Positions 7,430-16,095 of a DNA stretch of 64,000 nt are shown piece by piece (positions within the stretch are counted from its first letter, which is position 1; each line of letters starts with the position of its first letter). Where the stretch lies: contig NZ_FNHH01000006.1 of the NCBI RefSeq assembly GCF_900103545.1, forward strand, positions 138,132 to 202,131, read 5' to 3'. The DNA is from Daejeonella rubra. Its GTDB lineage: Bacteria > Bacteroidota > Bacteroidia > Sphingobacteriales > Sphingobacteriaceae. The notes under the pieces are model-generated. The model had not been told where the DNA came from. It did not search any database and worked only from the letters and a program-made list of their open reading frames with translations. A program made the translations under genes and the position numbers.

Positions 7430-8530
7430 ATGAACCAGTTCAATAATGCTATATCAGATGATTTAATAGAGGTAATGCATGCATCTCCTTATCGTCCCTC
7501 AGTAACGATCATTTTGCCGTTTGAGCCCCTGCACAGTCTGATTTCTGAGCTGGAATATTCACTGAAGATAGCATCCGGCAAAATTAAAGATGAACTAAAT
7601 GAAAATTATCCTGCCGGGATTGTATTGCCCATGCTACAAAAACTGGACAGGATCATTGCTGAACTTGATTTTAAGTCCCAAAAGAAGAGTGTCGCAATAT
7701 ATTTATCGCCTGTGTTTGAAAAGGTCATTTACCTTGATATAAAGGCAGATGAACGAATTATGGTTGACAGTACATTTGAAATTCGTGATCTGGTTTATAG
7801 TAATAAGCATTTGCATAAATATCTGCTTCTCATATTAAGTGGAAAGGAAAGTCGCCTGTATCTCGGAAACTCTAAAAGTTTTGAAAAACTAGCCTCTCCG
7901 GGTTCAGTTTATGTTTATGTAAATGATGCGCCTGAAAAAATTTTAAATTTTTCAGATATGTCTGAGCGAAGGCAAATCATCCGAGATAAATTTTTGCAGC
8001 ATACCGATAATTTATTGGATAAGGTATTAAAAGAGCATCAGATTCCACTTTTTGTGATGGGTACTGAAAAGTTGCTGGGGCATTTTAAAAAGCATACAAA
8101 GCATTCAGATACTGTATTTAAATATATTACCGGCAACTATGAAGATCACACGCTTCCCCAGTTGAAAGCAATAATGAAACCTTATATAGCCTCCTGGTTT
8201 CGTGCAAAACAAAAGGCTGCTTTGGTACAGCTTGAAAGGGCAGCCGATAAAAAGAAATTAGTTTTTGGAATAAAGAACGTTTGGAACGCTGTTAATAATT
8301 TCCATGGACGTTTGCTGGTGGTTGAACGGAATTTTATGGTCGCCGCCAGATTTACAGAGAAAAATAACACAATAGAACTTGCAGAAAAGCCATATACCAA
8401 GCGACCAGATACAATGGACCTTGTTGATGATGTAATTGAAAAGGTTTTGGAAAATGGTGGAGATGTGGAGTTTGTTGATAAAAACCTGCTGAAGGACTAC
8501 AACCAAATAGCACTTGTAAAATATTATTAA
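7430..8530 (+). CDS. baeRF-type (archaeo-eukaryotic release factor-like) protein, Balon-related ribosome hibernation factor candidate
   Basis: I place the start at the ATG at 7430 (TAATTAAAATG, typical of the phylum), giving 366 residues; the open frame extends to 7334 but that part looks non-coding. The sequence, with ISDDLIEVMHASPYRPSVTI at the N-terminus and DVEFVDKNLLKDYNQIALV at the C-terminus, matches my knowledge of the bacterial aeRF1-like families (baeRF), to which the hibernation factor Balon belongs. No GGQ motif is present, so peptide release is not expected. It sits between two universal stress genes, 19 bp before the second. Function as ribosome hibernation factor is inference from family and context. 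Confidence 0.72.
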   Translation: MNQFNNAISDDLIEVMHASPYRPSVTIILPFEPLHSLISELEYSLKIASGKIKDELNENYPAGIVLPMLQKLDRIIAELDFKSQKKSVAIYLSPVFEKVIYLDIKADERIMVDSTFEIRDLVYSNKHLHKYLLLILSGKESRLYLGNSKSFEKLASPGSVYVYVNDAPEKILNFSDMSERRQIIRDKFLQHTDNLLDKVLKEHQIPLFVMGTEKLLGHFKKHTKHSDTVFKYITGNYEDHTLPQLKAIMKPYIASWFRAKQKAALVQLERAADKKKLVFGIKNVWNAVNNFHGRLLVVERNFMVAARFTEKNNTIELAEKPYTKRPDTMDLVDDVIEKVLENGGDVEFVDKNLLKDYNQIALVKYY

Positions 8531-8549
8531 ACCAGTTTAAGCCCATAAT

Positions 8550-9377
8550 ATGAAAACAATACTAGCACCCACCGATTTTTCAGAAGTTTCTCTGAATGCA
8601 GTAAATTATGCCGCAAAAATGGCGGGCATCTTAGGTATTAATTTATCCCTTTTCCACGTTTGTCCTGTAGCTATGGCCTATAGTGATGTACCTCCGCCGG
8701 CATTTCATTTTGAAGAAACTATATCTAATGCCGAAAAGCAGCTGAAGGAATTAAAGGCAAAGATTCTTAGCGATAGTCCTAAAAAAATAATGATAAGAAC
8801 GAAGGTGCTGACAGGTGATGTGGTTGCAGGTATCAGGACTTATTGTGAAACCATTGATACATATGCAGTCGTAATGGGAGCAGAGAGCACCAATGCGGTA
8901 GACCGTTTTCTTTTTGGTGGCAGTACCATTGAGGCTATCCGGTCTTTATCATGGCCCCTGATCGTTGTTCCATCGGATGTTAAATTTGGAAGGCTTCACA
9001 AAATAGGACTTGCCTGTGATTTCAGGGATGTTGCCGGTACAGTTCCTGTCGAGGAGATCAGGCATTTGGTCAAGGAATTTAATGCTGAACTTCATATATT
9101 ACACGTTCATACAAGCGACCGCAAAACATCGGAAATTGAAAATGCAAGTGCTACACGATGGCTGCATGATCAGCTGGGGGTATTAAATCCAAAATATCAT
9201 TTTGTAAAATCAGAAAAGATTGAGGAAAGCATTAATAATTTTGCTGATAAAAATAAGCTGGATATGCTGATCGTTACACCTAAAAAACACAGTATTTTCA
9301 ATAAAATATTAAAAACCAGCAAGTCGAGGAAAATAGTTTTGCACGCTCATGTGCCTGTTTTGTCAATTCATGAATGA
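8550..9377 (+). CDS. Universal stress protein, tandem UspA domains
   Basis: A 275-residue protein with two Usp domains. The first is well conserved: KTILAPTDFSEVSLNAVNYA at residues 2-21 and VVMGAESTNAVDRFLFGGST near 110, close to the G-2X-G-9X-G(S/T) ATP-binding loop. The second domain, from about residue 150, is more diverged and ends MLIVTPKKHSIFNKILKTSK. Such proteins are soluble cytoplasmic dimers induced by starvation or other stress. It follows the baeRF-like gene by 19 bp, so the two are very likely co-transcribed. Confidence 0.9.
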   Translation: MKTILAPTDFSEVSLNAVNYAAKMAGILGINLSLFHVCPVAMAYSDVPPPAFHFEETISNAEKQLKELKAKILSDSPKKIMIRTKVLTGDVVAGIRTYCETIDTYAVVMGAESTNAVDRFLFGGSTIEAIRSLSWPLIVVPSDVKFGRLHKIGLACDFRDVAGTVPVEEIRHLVKEFNAELHILHVHTSDRKTSEIENASATRWLHDQLGVLNPKYHFVKSEKIEESINNFADKNKLDMLIVTPKKHSIFNKILKTSKSRKIVLHAHVPVLSIHE

Positions 9378-9382
9378 TATAA

Positions 9383-9426
9383 ACCGCAAATCTGAATGCA
9401 AATTTGAGAGAAATGCGGTATGTTTT
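9383..9426 (+). terminator. Possible terminator after the Usp operon
   Basis: ACCGCA (9383-9388) and TGCGGT (9414-9419) form a 6-bp outer stem, with AAAT/ATTT able to pair inside. TGTTTT follows. The hairpin starts five bases after the Usp stop codon. The stem is modest and the loop long, so the call is tentative. Confidence 0.4.
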
Positions 9427-9617
9427 CCACACTTAAATTGTTCAAAATGAATTTAGATCAATTTTTATGGAAATTGGCCGTATTTATTCATCATTTCCCT
9501 TGAATTATCAGAATATTCAATTGAACTATCTCCTGCAGGTTAGATTTGAATTCTGAAAATGGAAATTGGGAGGGGATTGAGAAAGTTAGTATTGTAACCC
9601 AAGCATTATATGAACCA

Positions 9618-9642
9618 GCGCTCCGGTTTCAGATCGGAGCGC
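9618..9642 (-). terminator. Hairpin downstream of hsp20 (possible terminator)
   Basis: A perfect 8-bp GC-rich inverted repeat, GCGCTCCG (9618-9625) and CGGAGCGC (9635-9642), with a 9-nt loop. It lies 12 bp after the hsp20 stop on the minus strand. No strong T-run follows, so it may instead stabilise the 3' end. Confidence 0.5.
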
Positions 9643-9654
9643 ATGGCCAATTAA

Positions 9655-10098
9655 TTATTGAATAGGAATATTCTTTCCTAATTTCATTTTAGATTCCTCA
9701 GTACGCGGGAGTGTGATCTTTAGGATTCCATCTTCGTACTTTGCTTCTATTTTTTCAGTATTGATGCCTTCAGGCAAGGAAAAACTACGGTTAAAACCAG
9801 TGTAATTGTACTCCTGACGAGTAAAAGTCTTTTCTTTTTCTTCTTTTGTTTCTTCAGTTTCGCTACTGATAGTAAGCATATTTCCGCTCAGATCAATTTT
9901 GAAATCATCCCTTTTCATACCTGGTGCTGCAAGGGAAACCAGAAATTTATCTTCCTGCTCAACAATGTTTACCGGTGGTAAACTTGCTGCCCGGTTCCAT
10001 AATTCACGACCATCGAACCAATCATTCCATGGCTTTAACAGATCATCAAATACATAAGGCATTCCTCCGGCCATCCTAGCCAATGTGTCAGTTTTCAT
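9655..10098 (-). CDS. Hsp20/alpha-crystallin family small heat-shock protein
   Basis: A 147-residue protein with the alpha-crystallin domain from about residue 43 to 135: NIVEQEDKFLVSLAAPGMKRDDFKI, then FNRSFSLPEGINTEKIEAKYEDGILKITLP, where GILKITLP is the family hallmark. The short C-terminal extension ends KNIPIQ, matching the I-x-I anchor used in oligomer assembly. These proteins hold unfolding proteins in a refoldable state as ATP-independent chaperones. The gene lies in a stress island and has an unusually clear Shine-Dalgarno for this phylum, suggesting strong expression when induced. Confidence 0.95.
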   Translation of the reverse strand: MKTDTLARMAGGMPYVFDDLLKPWNDWFDGRELWNRAASLPPVNIVEQEDKFLVSLAAPGMKRDDFKIDLSGNMLTISSETEETKEEKEKTFTRQEYNYTGFNRSFSLPEGINTEKIEAKYEDGILKITLPRTEESKMKLGKNIPIQ

Positions 10099-10148
10099 GG
10101 TGTCTCCTTTTTTAAAATTGTTATTGATTAATTATAAAAACAAAGTTA
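10096..10148 (-). promoter_or_regulatory. hsp20 leader: Shine-Dalgarno and -7-like box
   Basis: On the minus strand the sequence AAAAAAGGAGACACC directly precedes the ATG, a strong AGGAG ribosome binding site where most genes in this window have none. Further upstream TAACTTTG (10141-10148) matches the Bacteroidota -7 consensus TAnnTTTG exactly. No TTG is at the right distance for a -33 box, so an alternative sigma factor or an activator may be involved. Confidence 0.45.
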
Positions 10149-10287
10149 TTTTAAATCAAATCCGGCACTTATGATAGTGATCAACAGGAGGTTTGAGTTT
10201 CGTCATGAAACTGCTTAAATGGGCTATTTTGGGCTTTTTTTACTCTTGAAATATTTGTGCCAATAGAACAAAAGGATGAAGTAATAG

Positions 10288-12303
10288 TTAAATTGTCGCT
10301 TTCCTTTTCGGTTTTTTATCCTGAGTTATTCCCTTTAAGGCTGTCAATGTGTTAAGGTCATTTTTAACAGTTTTTTTACCGAGGATAAGGTCGATATCCT
10401 CTTTATATATCACCTCTTTTTTAAACAGGAGGTCTGCAATTTTGGTCAGCGATTCCTTATTTGTCTCCAACATTTTTTTACTGCGCTCATAGCAAGAGCC
10501 TACCAGAATCCTGACCTCTTCATCGATCATTCTGCCTGTTTCTTCACTGAATGGTTTTTGTATTCCCATATCCCTCTGACCGCTTGAGTCATAAAAGCTG
10601 ACATTGCCTATTTTTTTATTGAATCCGTAATATACCACCATTGTATAGGCCTCTTTGGTCACCTTTTCAAGATCATCCAATGCACCGGTTGATATATCTC
10701 CGAACATAATTTCCTCTGCGGCTCTGCCAGCCAGTCCGCTGCATAAATGTTCGATAAATGCAGTCTTGTTTCTCAGCTGTTTTTCTTCAGGTAAATACCA
10801 GGAAGCACCTAAAGTTTTGCCACGCGGAATAATGGAGACTTTTACAAGCGGATCCACATGTTTTAGTAATGAACTTACCAGAGCGTGGCCTGCTTCATGA
10901 AATGCAATGATCCGCTTTTCTTCAGCAGATATGATCTTGCTCTTCTTTTCCAATCCGGCTACTATTCGATCTATTGCATCCAGAAAATCTATTTTGCCAA
11001 CACCATCCTCCTTTTTTCTTGCTGCAATCAGGGCTGCTTCATTACAGATATTTGCAATATCTGCACCCGAGAAGCCCGGAGTTTGTGATGCCAGAAAATT
11101 TACATCAATAGACCCAGTTAAAACAAGCGGTCGAAGGTGTACTTTGAATATAGCTTCTCTTTCCCGCAGATTTGGAAGTTCCAGATAGATATGACGGTCA
11201 AACCTTCCGGGTCTGAGCAGTGCAGGATCAAGCATATCAGCCCGGTTGGTTGCTGCCAGCACAATAACTCCGCTATTAGATCCGAATCCATCCATTTCAG
11301 TAAGTAATTGATTCAGAGTACTTTCTCTTTCATCATTTGCACCACTGAGATAGGCTCCCTTTCCTCTTGATCTGCCTATAGCATCCAGCTCGTCAATAAA
11401 AATAATACACGGGACTTTTTCTTTGGCCTTATTAAACAGGTCGCGAACTCTTGCAGCACCAACTCCAACAAACATCTCAACAAATTCAGAACCTGAAATA
11501 ATGAAAAATGGAACCCTTGCTTCTCCAGCAACAGCTTTTGCAAGAAGAGTTTTTCCTGTGCCCGGAGGTCCTACTAATAATATACCTTTTGGAATTTTTG
11601 CGCCAAGTCTGGTGAATAATTTTGGATTTTTCAAAAAGTCAACAATTTCTTTTACTTCCATTTCAGCTTCTTCCAAACCTGCAACATCTTCGAAGGTAAC
11701 CCGGCTTTCTTCCTTTTCTACCATCACGGCATTTGATTTGCCAAAATTGAAAACGGAGTTTCCTCCGGAAGCTGAACCCATTCCCGCATATTTCCTGAAC
11801 ATGATCCGCCACAAATAAAAAATTAAAAGCAGTGGCAGGATCCATCCAATAATGTTCCACACCCAATTGCTTGTATTAGAATAGGTAACAGGAATTTTTT
11901 GTGCTATTGGTATGTTTTTTTGGGCTTCATCCAGCCTGCGTTCGAAGGTTTCAATTGATCCTATACTGAATCTATAATGCGGTCCCGGATTCAATTTTCG
12001 CCTTATGCCTGGTTCGAATACATCCTTGAAATAAGGATCATTGGCCAGATTTTTTTTAATAAAAATTTCTGCCTCCTCCTTATTTATGATATTGATCTTT
12101 TCAACCGCATTCTGGTTTAGGATCTCACTCTCAAATTGCTGCCAGCTAATTTCTTTTACTGAGCTTTTAAACCCAGGCAGGTAGGGAAAAAATAGCATCA
12201 GAAGTATGAAAAGATAAACCACAGCCCAGAAAAACTGTTTATGAGGTGGAGGATTTTTAGGGATTTGTCTCTTTGGGAAATCTTCAGTTAGTTTTTGCTT
12301 CAT
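10288..12303 (-). CDS. ftsH: ATP-dependent zinc metalloprotease FtsH
   Basis: A 671-residue membrane AAA protease. Two transmembrane helices (about residues 26-45 and 150-168) flank a periplasmic segment. The AAA domain has Walker A GPPGTGKTLLAKA near 244, Walker B IIFIDELDAIG near 300 and the second region of homology ATNRADMLDPALLRPGRFD. The protease domain has HEAGH near 467 and the third zinc ligand region STGALDDLEKVT near 540. FtsH degrades unfolded membrane proteins and short-lived regulators as a hexamer. Its place beside hsp20 and htrA suggests a stress-dedicated paralogue rather than the housekeeping copy, which I cannot verify from this window. Confidence 0.95.
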   Translation of the reverse strand: MKQKLTEDFPKRQIPKNPPPHKQFFWAVVYLFILLMLFFPYLPGFKSSVKEISWQQFESEILNQNAVEKINIINKEEAEIFIKKNLANDPYFKDVFEPGIRRKLNPGPHYRFSIGSIETFERRLDEAQKNIPIAQKIPVTYSNTSNWVWNIIGWILPLLLIFYLWRIMFRKYAGMGSASGGNSVFNFGKSNAVMVEKEESRVTFEDVAGLEEAEMEVKEIVDFLKNPKLFTRLGAKIPKGILLVGPPGTGKTLLAKAVAGEARVPFFIISGSEFVEMFVGVGAARVRDLFNKAKEKVPCIIFIDELDAIGRSRGKGAYLSGANDERESTLNQLLTEMDGFGSNSGVIVLAATNRADMLDPALLRPGRFDRHIYLELPNLREREAIFKVHLRPLVLTGSIDVNFLASQTPGFSGADIANICNEAALIAARKKEDGVGKIDFLDAIDRIVAGLEKKSKIISAEEKRIIAFHEAGHALVSSLLKHVDPLVKVSIIPRGKTLGASWYLPEEKQLRNKTAFIEHLCSGLAGRAAEEIMFGDISTGALDDLEKVTKEAYTMVVYYGFNKKIGNVSFYDSSGQRDMGIQKPFSEETGRMIDEEVRILVGSCYERSKKMLETNKESLTKIADLLFKKEVIYKEDIDLILGKKTVKNDLNTLTALKGITQDKKPKRKATI

Positions 12304-12564
12304 TTTCTAAAGTTTGCAAGCATAATCGGTAAGATGAATGACCAGAATCAACTCTTTCCTTGATTAAATTCATTGATTTAAACAGGAGCTATATGTTATT
12401 TTGTTTGCTTGAAAAAATAAAGCTTTTGATACTCTCTAAGTTCCATGGAGAACATCTACTAATTCTTTTTATAACCGGAACAAAAAAGAGGTAATTATAC
12501 CCTCTTGAACCATCAAAAATTTTCCTTTAACAAATTGATTTCAAAAGAATTGGAGCTTGAAAAT

Positions 12565-14043
12565 ATGAAAAATATTCTACCTGTAATTTTTATTTTTTGC
12601 CTTTTTTTTCAGAACTGTACCGGGCAGGATAAAAAGCCGGTTTCAGAGGCTCAGAATGATAGAATTTCAACCTTTGAGGAAAAGCAAAAAAGTGCAGGAA
12701 AAAAACCTGGCCCGGGTGCTGTTAGACCGTTAATATCTGGCTCAAATTTTCGGTATGCCGCAAGTTTGGCAACTCCGGGCGTTGTTCATATTAAGGCTAT
12801 ATTTTCTGTTCAGCCAGATATGGATATTCCAGAGATATTCAGAGATCTGTTTGGCGATGATTTCTGGCGAAATTATCTTTCTCCAGACTCACAAACCCCT
12901 CAAAAGCAAATGGGCAGTGCATCTGGTGTAATTGTCAGTGATGATGGATACATTGTTACCAATAACCATGTGGTAAATGATTCTGAAAGTATTGAAATAG
13001 TACTTTATGATCAGCGCAGCTATCCAGCAAAGATCATAGGAACTGATCCAACAACAGATCTGGCTTTGCTTAAAATTGAGGAAAAAGATCTGAATTTTAT
13101 TCAGTTTGGAAATTCTGATTCACTGGAAGTAGGGGATATTGTACTGGCAGTTGGGAATCCTTTCAATCTTGCATCTACCGTTACAGCTGGGATTGTGAGT
13201 GCTAAAGCAAGAAATATCAATATTCTGACAGACAGATGGGCAGTAGAGTCATATATTCAAACCGATGCTGCTGTGAATCGTGGAAATAGCGGTGGAGCAC
13301 TGGTTGATATCAGTGGAAAACTGGTGGGAATAAATGCAGCGATTGCTTCTCCGAATGGGGCATATGCAGGTTATTCTTTTGCTATTCCTATTGAAATGGT
13401 CAAGAAAACAATTGATGACCTGTTGAAATATGGAAAAGTTCTGCATGGGTATTTGGGTATTTCCATCAGTGATATGAATGGTGAAAAGGCAAAAGCAATG
13501 GGCGTAAATCTTACTACAGGAGTTGTGGTTGACGATCTTGAACAAAATGGAGCGGCACGGCTGTCTGGAATCAGGGTTAAAGATGTTATTATTGCTATCG
13601 ATGAGCATAAGGTAGATAACGTAACACAGTTACGTGAGATCATTGCCAGACACCGGCCCGGAGAAAAAGTCAAGGTGAAGTTCAACCGTGCGGATAAGGA
13701 AATGATTCTGGAAGTCGTGTTAAAGCCTGTTGATGAACAGATTAGCTCTGTATCGGCAAATAAAATTTTAGATGTGCTCGGTATTGAAATTGAAAACCTT
13801 GGTCCTTCAGAAAAGGAAAAATTTAAAGTTAGGGGAGGTGTAATAGTAGTCAGGATTAACAGGGGAAAGATCGCCAGTCAAACAAGGATGAGGGAGGGTT
13901 TTGTAATTACCAGGGTTAATAATAATGCGGTCAATCAATCTGATGACTTTATCCGTGAGATTCAGAGTAAAACGGGAGGGGTAATGCTGGAAGGATTTTA
14001 TCCGGGAATATCAGGTACGTATTATTATGCAGTAGGATTATAG
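12565..14043 (+). CDS. Do/HtrA family serine protease, probable lipoprotein
   Basis: I start at the ATG at 12565, because the signal (MKNILPVIFIFCLFFQNC) begins there; the open frame extends upstream only through a TTG at 12505. The protein has 492 residues. The trypsin-like domain carries the triad in VTNNHVVND (His about 134), TTDLALLKI (Asp about 165) and RGNSGGALV (Ser about 241), followed by two PDZ domains (about 285-375 and 405-490). It degrades or refolds misfolded envelope proteins. The FQNCTGQ lipobox suggests anchoring at a membrane rather than free periplasmic DegP. It is divergent from ftsH and convergent with the BON gene. Confidence 0.93.
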   Translation: MKNILPVIFIFCLFFQNCTGQDKKPVSEAQNDRISTFEEKQKSAGKKPGPGAVRPLISGSNFRYAASLATPGVVHIKAIFSVQPDMDIPEIFRDLFGDDFWRNYLSPDSQTPQKQMGSASGVIVSDDGYIVTNNHVVNDSESIEIVLYDQRSYPAKIIGTDPTTDLALLKIEEKDLNFIQFGNSDSLEVGDIVLAVGNPFNLASTVTAGIVSAKARNINILTDRWAVESYIQTDAAVNRGNSGGALVDISGKLVGINAAIASPNGAYAGYSFAIPIEMVKKTIDDLLKYGKVLHGYLGISISDMNGEKAKAMGVNLTTGVVVDDLEQNGAARLSGIRVKDVIIAIDEHKVDNVTQLREIIARHRPGEKVKVKFNRADKEMILEVVLKPVDEQISSVSANKILDVLGIEIENLGPSEKEKFKVRGGVIVVRINRGKIASQTRMREGFVITRVNNNAVNQSDDFIREIQSKTGGVMLEGFYPGISGTYYYAVGL

Positions 14044-14093
14044 ATTTCTCCAATAATGACCAACACCAGATGTTTTATACAAAAACGACTAAC

Positions 14094-14123
14094 AAAAAAG
14101 CTGCCTCAAAATTGAGACAGCTT
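14094..14123 (-). terminator. Intrinsic terminator for the BON gene
   Basis: Read on the minus strand, AAGCTG-TCTCAA pairs with TTGAG-GCAGCTT with one internal mismatch and a tiny loop, then six T residues (AAAAAA at 14094-14099 on the plus strand). It lies about 30 bp after the BON stop codon, in the gap convergent with htrA. This is among the clearest terminators in the window. Confidence 0.8.
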
Positions 14124-14153
14124 CAAACAGTTCAACATTTATGAAATTCACCT

Positions 14154-14828
14154 TTATTCATTGAAGGCCATTTCAGGTACCTCTACAGAAAGCTTACTTT
14201 CAACACTGAGTATGCCCGGAGCAGACCATGCAGCTCTTTCGGCATCATCCTTTTCAGCAAATGAGCGAACTTTACCGCGAAGGGTAACCTTATTGCCCTC
14301 TACATCTACCAGAATTCTGTCTGCATCGATCGTCGCATTTCTATGAAAAGCACTGCTGATCTTTTGATGGATATCTATAGCTTTTAGTTTTGGCTTTACT
14401 GAGATCAGGTTAATAACTGAGCTAACACCTGTAATATTTTCTATCGCTTTTCGGGCATTTATTCGCTGATACTCCCATTCTACCTCACCTTCCATTTTTA
14501 CATTACCATTCTCAACTTTGATCTTTATTTTGTCATCTGGTATCGTGGTATTCCATTTTAGTGCGTTCAGTACTGCTTCAGCAACTTCAGTATCCGTTTT
14601 GCGGTATGTTGGTGATAGACCGACCTGGATATCTTCAGCAACAGCTTTGACTCCTGCTACCCGTTTTGCCGCTTTTTCAGCACTTAATTTTTTAGAAAAA
14701 GTATCAACCATACCGGATAAAGTCACAATTCCATTTTTTACAGCTACTCCAATTTCAGACTCGTTGAGAAAAGGCTCCCAGCTAAGCTCCTCCATCACAT
14801 CTTTTTGAATTTGATTGTCAGTTCTCAT
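14154..14828 (-). CDS. BON domain protein, three BON repeats
   Basis: A 224-residue protein made almost entirely of three BON domains (about residues 3-70, 78-146 and 150-218). Each has the pattern of a helix, a V-x-V-x-G-x-V strand (for example VAVKNGIVTLSGMVDTF) and AERAAWSAPGIL-type ends. No signal peptide is visible, so it is probably cytoplasmic or exported without a Sec signal; BON proteins such as OsmY bind membranes or proteins under osmotic stress. Its position next to htrA, ftsH and hsp20 supports a stress role. The binding partner is unknown. Confidence 0.9.
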   Translation of the reverse strand: MRTDNQIQKDVMEELSWEPFLNESEIGVAVKNGIVTLSGMVDTFSKKLSAEKAAKRVAGVKAVAEDIQVGLSPTYRKTDTEVAEAVLNALKWNTTIPDDKIKIKVENGNVKMEGEVEWEYQRINARKAIENITGVSSVINLISVKPKLKAIDIHQKISSAFHRNATIDADRILVDVEGNKVTLRGKVRSFAEKDDAERAAWSAPGILSVESKLSVEVPEMAFNE

Positions 14829-15096
14829 GATTTTTAATTTTAATGTTTATAAAATGGTTCAGATTATACAGTTCAAAGGACGCTGAACTTTGAAAATTAA
14901 TCAATGAGGGTTATCATAGACTGCTTTGATATTAATCAAATGGTTTAGAATAAATATCATTTTCCGGCAAAATATTCGCTTCAAACTTCGGTGGTATCCC
15001 TGAATAATTAGTTCTCTGCTGATCTTAAACAAAGCCTGATTCAGAACTATTGGAAGCATTATATATTATCCGGGTTATTTTAGATAATTTAGTAGG

Positions 15097-16014
15097 ATGC
15101 CTTCTAAACTAAAATCTATCCCTGATGAAAAAGATGAACTTCATCCTCGCAACAAACACAGGGGACGCTATAATTTCCCTGAGCTGATAAGATCTTGTCC
15201 GGAGCTGGCCAATTACGTAAATCTCAATCAGTTTCAGGATCAATCTGTGGATTTTACGGATCTGCACGCTGTTAAAACACTTAACAGGGCCTTATTGATT
15301 CATTTTTATGGAATAAGTTTATGGGATATTCCTGAAGGATTTTTATGTCCGCCTATACCCGGAAGAGCAGACTACATTCATTATGTTGCAGATCTTCTGG
15401 CTGAAAGTAATGGCTTTATACCGACGGGCAAAAATGTTAAGGTACTTGATATCGGTGTTGGTGCCAATTGTGTTTATCCCCTGATCGGCCATAGTGAATA
15501 TGGATGGAGCTTTGTGGGATCTGAGATTGATCATCTGGCCATACGTTCTGCTAAAAATATTGTAGATGCTAACGGACTATCAAAGTTTATTACGATCAGA
15601 AAGCAAAGGTCTGATTCAAAGATATTTACAGATCTGATCAATCCAGGAGAAAAGTTTAACCTGTCGATCTGTAATCCGCCTTTTCATTCATCTATGAAAG
15701 AAGCGTCAGAGGGTTCAGAGCGGAAATGGAAAAATCTTGGAAAGACTCTTGATTCCGGTAATAATTTAAATTTCGGAGGTAAAAATGCTGAACTCTGGTG
15801 TGAAGGCGGAGAAGAGAGATTTCTCCAGCATATGATCACAGAAAGCGAGAATTTTGCTCAATCTGTTGGATGGTTTACTTCTCTGATCTCTAAAAAAGAA
15901 ACTTTGCCATCTTGTTACCGGGCGCTGGAAAAGGTGAAAGCATCAGATGTCAGGACGATCAGCATGCAGCAGGGACAGAAAACAAGCAGGATATTGGCCT
16001 GGAAAATAGGATGA
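15097..16014 (+). CDS. rlmF: 23S rRNA (adenine(1618)-N6)-methyltransferase RlmF
   Basis: A 305-residue SAM-dependent methyltransferase. The N-terminal HPRNKHRGRYNFPELI is the RlmF family opening. The SAM-binding motif VLDIGVGANCVYPLIG lies near residues 118-133, and the catalytic NPPFHSS near 192. The pattern of KNLGKTLDSGNNLNFGGKNAELWC also fits YbiN/RlmF. It modifies A1618 (E. coli numbering) of 23S rRNA as N6-methyladenosine. It is a single gene with its own upstream region; the genes on either side are unrelated. Confidence 0.93.
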   Translation: MPSKLKSIPDEKDELHPRNKHRGRYNFPELIRSCPELANYVNLNQFQDQSVDFTDLHAVKTLNRALLIHFYGISLWDIPEGFLCPPIPGRADYIHYVADLLAESNGFIPTGKNVKVLDIGVGANCVYPLIGHSEYGWSFVGSEIDHLAIRSAKNIVDANGLSKFITIRKQRSDSKIFTDLINPGEKFNLSICNPPFHSSMKEASEGSERKWKNLGKTLDSGNNLNFGGKNAELWCEGGEERFLQHMITESENFAQSVGWFTSLISKKETLPSCYRALEKVKASDVRTISMQQGQKTSRILAWKIG

Positions 16015-16095
16015 TTTGATATTTGAATTAATTAAATATTGTTTCAATTTGGTTAAAACCGATTATTATTGTATTGATTAAAAAAATTAATAAAA

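Noticed and set aside
11423..11818. 131-codon plus-strand frame inside ftsH
   Set aside because: Antisense shadow of the AAA domain of ftsH; composition reflects the opposite strand.
14870..14889. Inverted repeat AGTTCA-n8-TGAACT upstream of the BON gene as an operator
   Set aside because: Arms are only 6 bp with an 8-bp spacer in AT-rich DNA; too weak to report as a feature.
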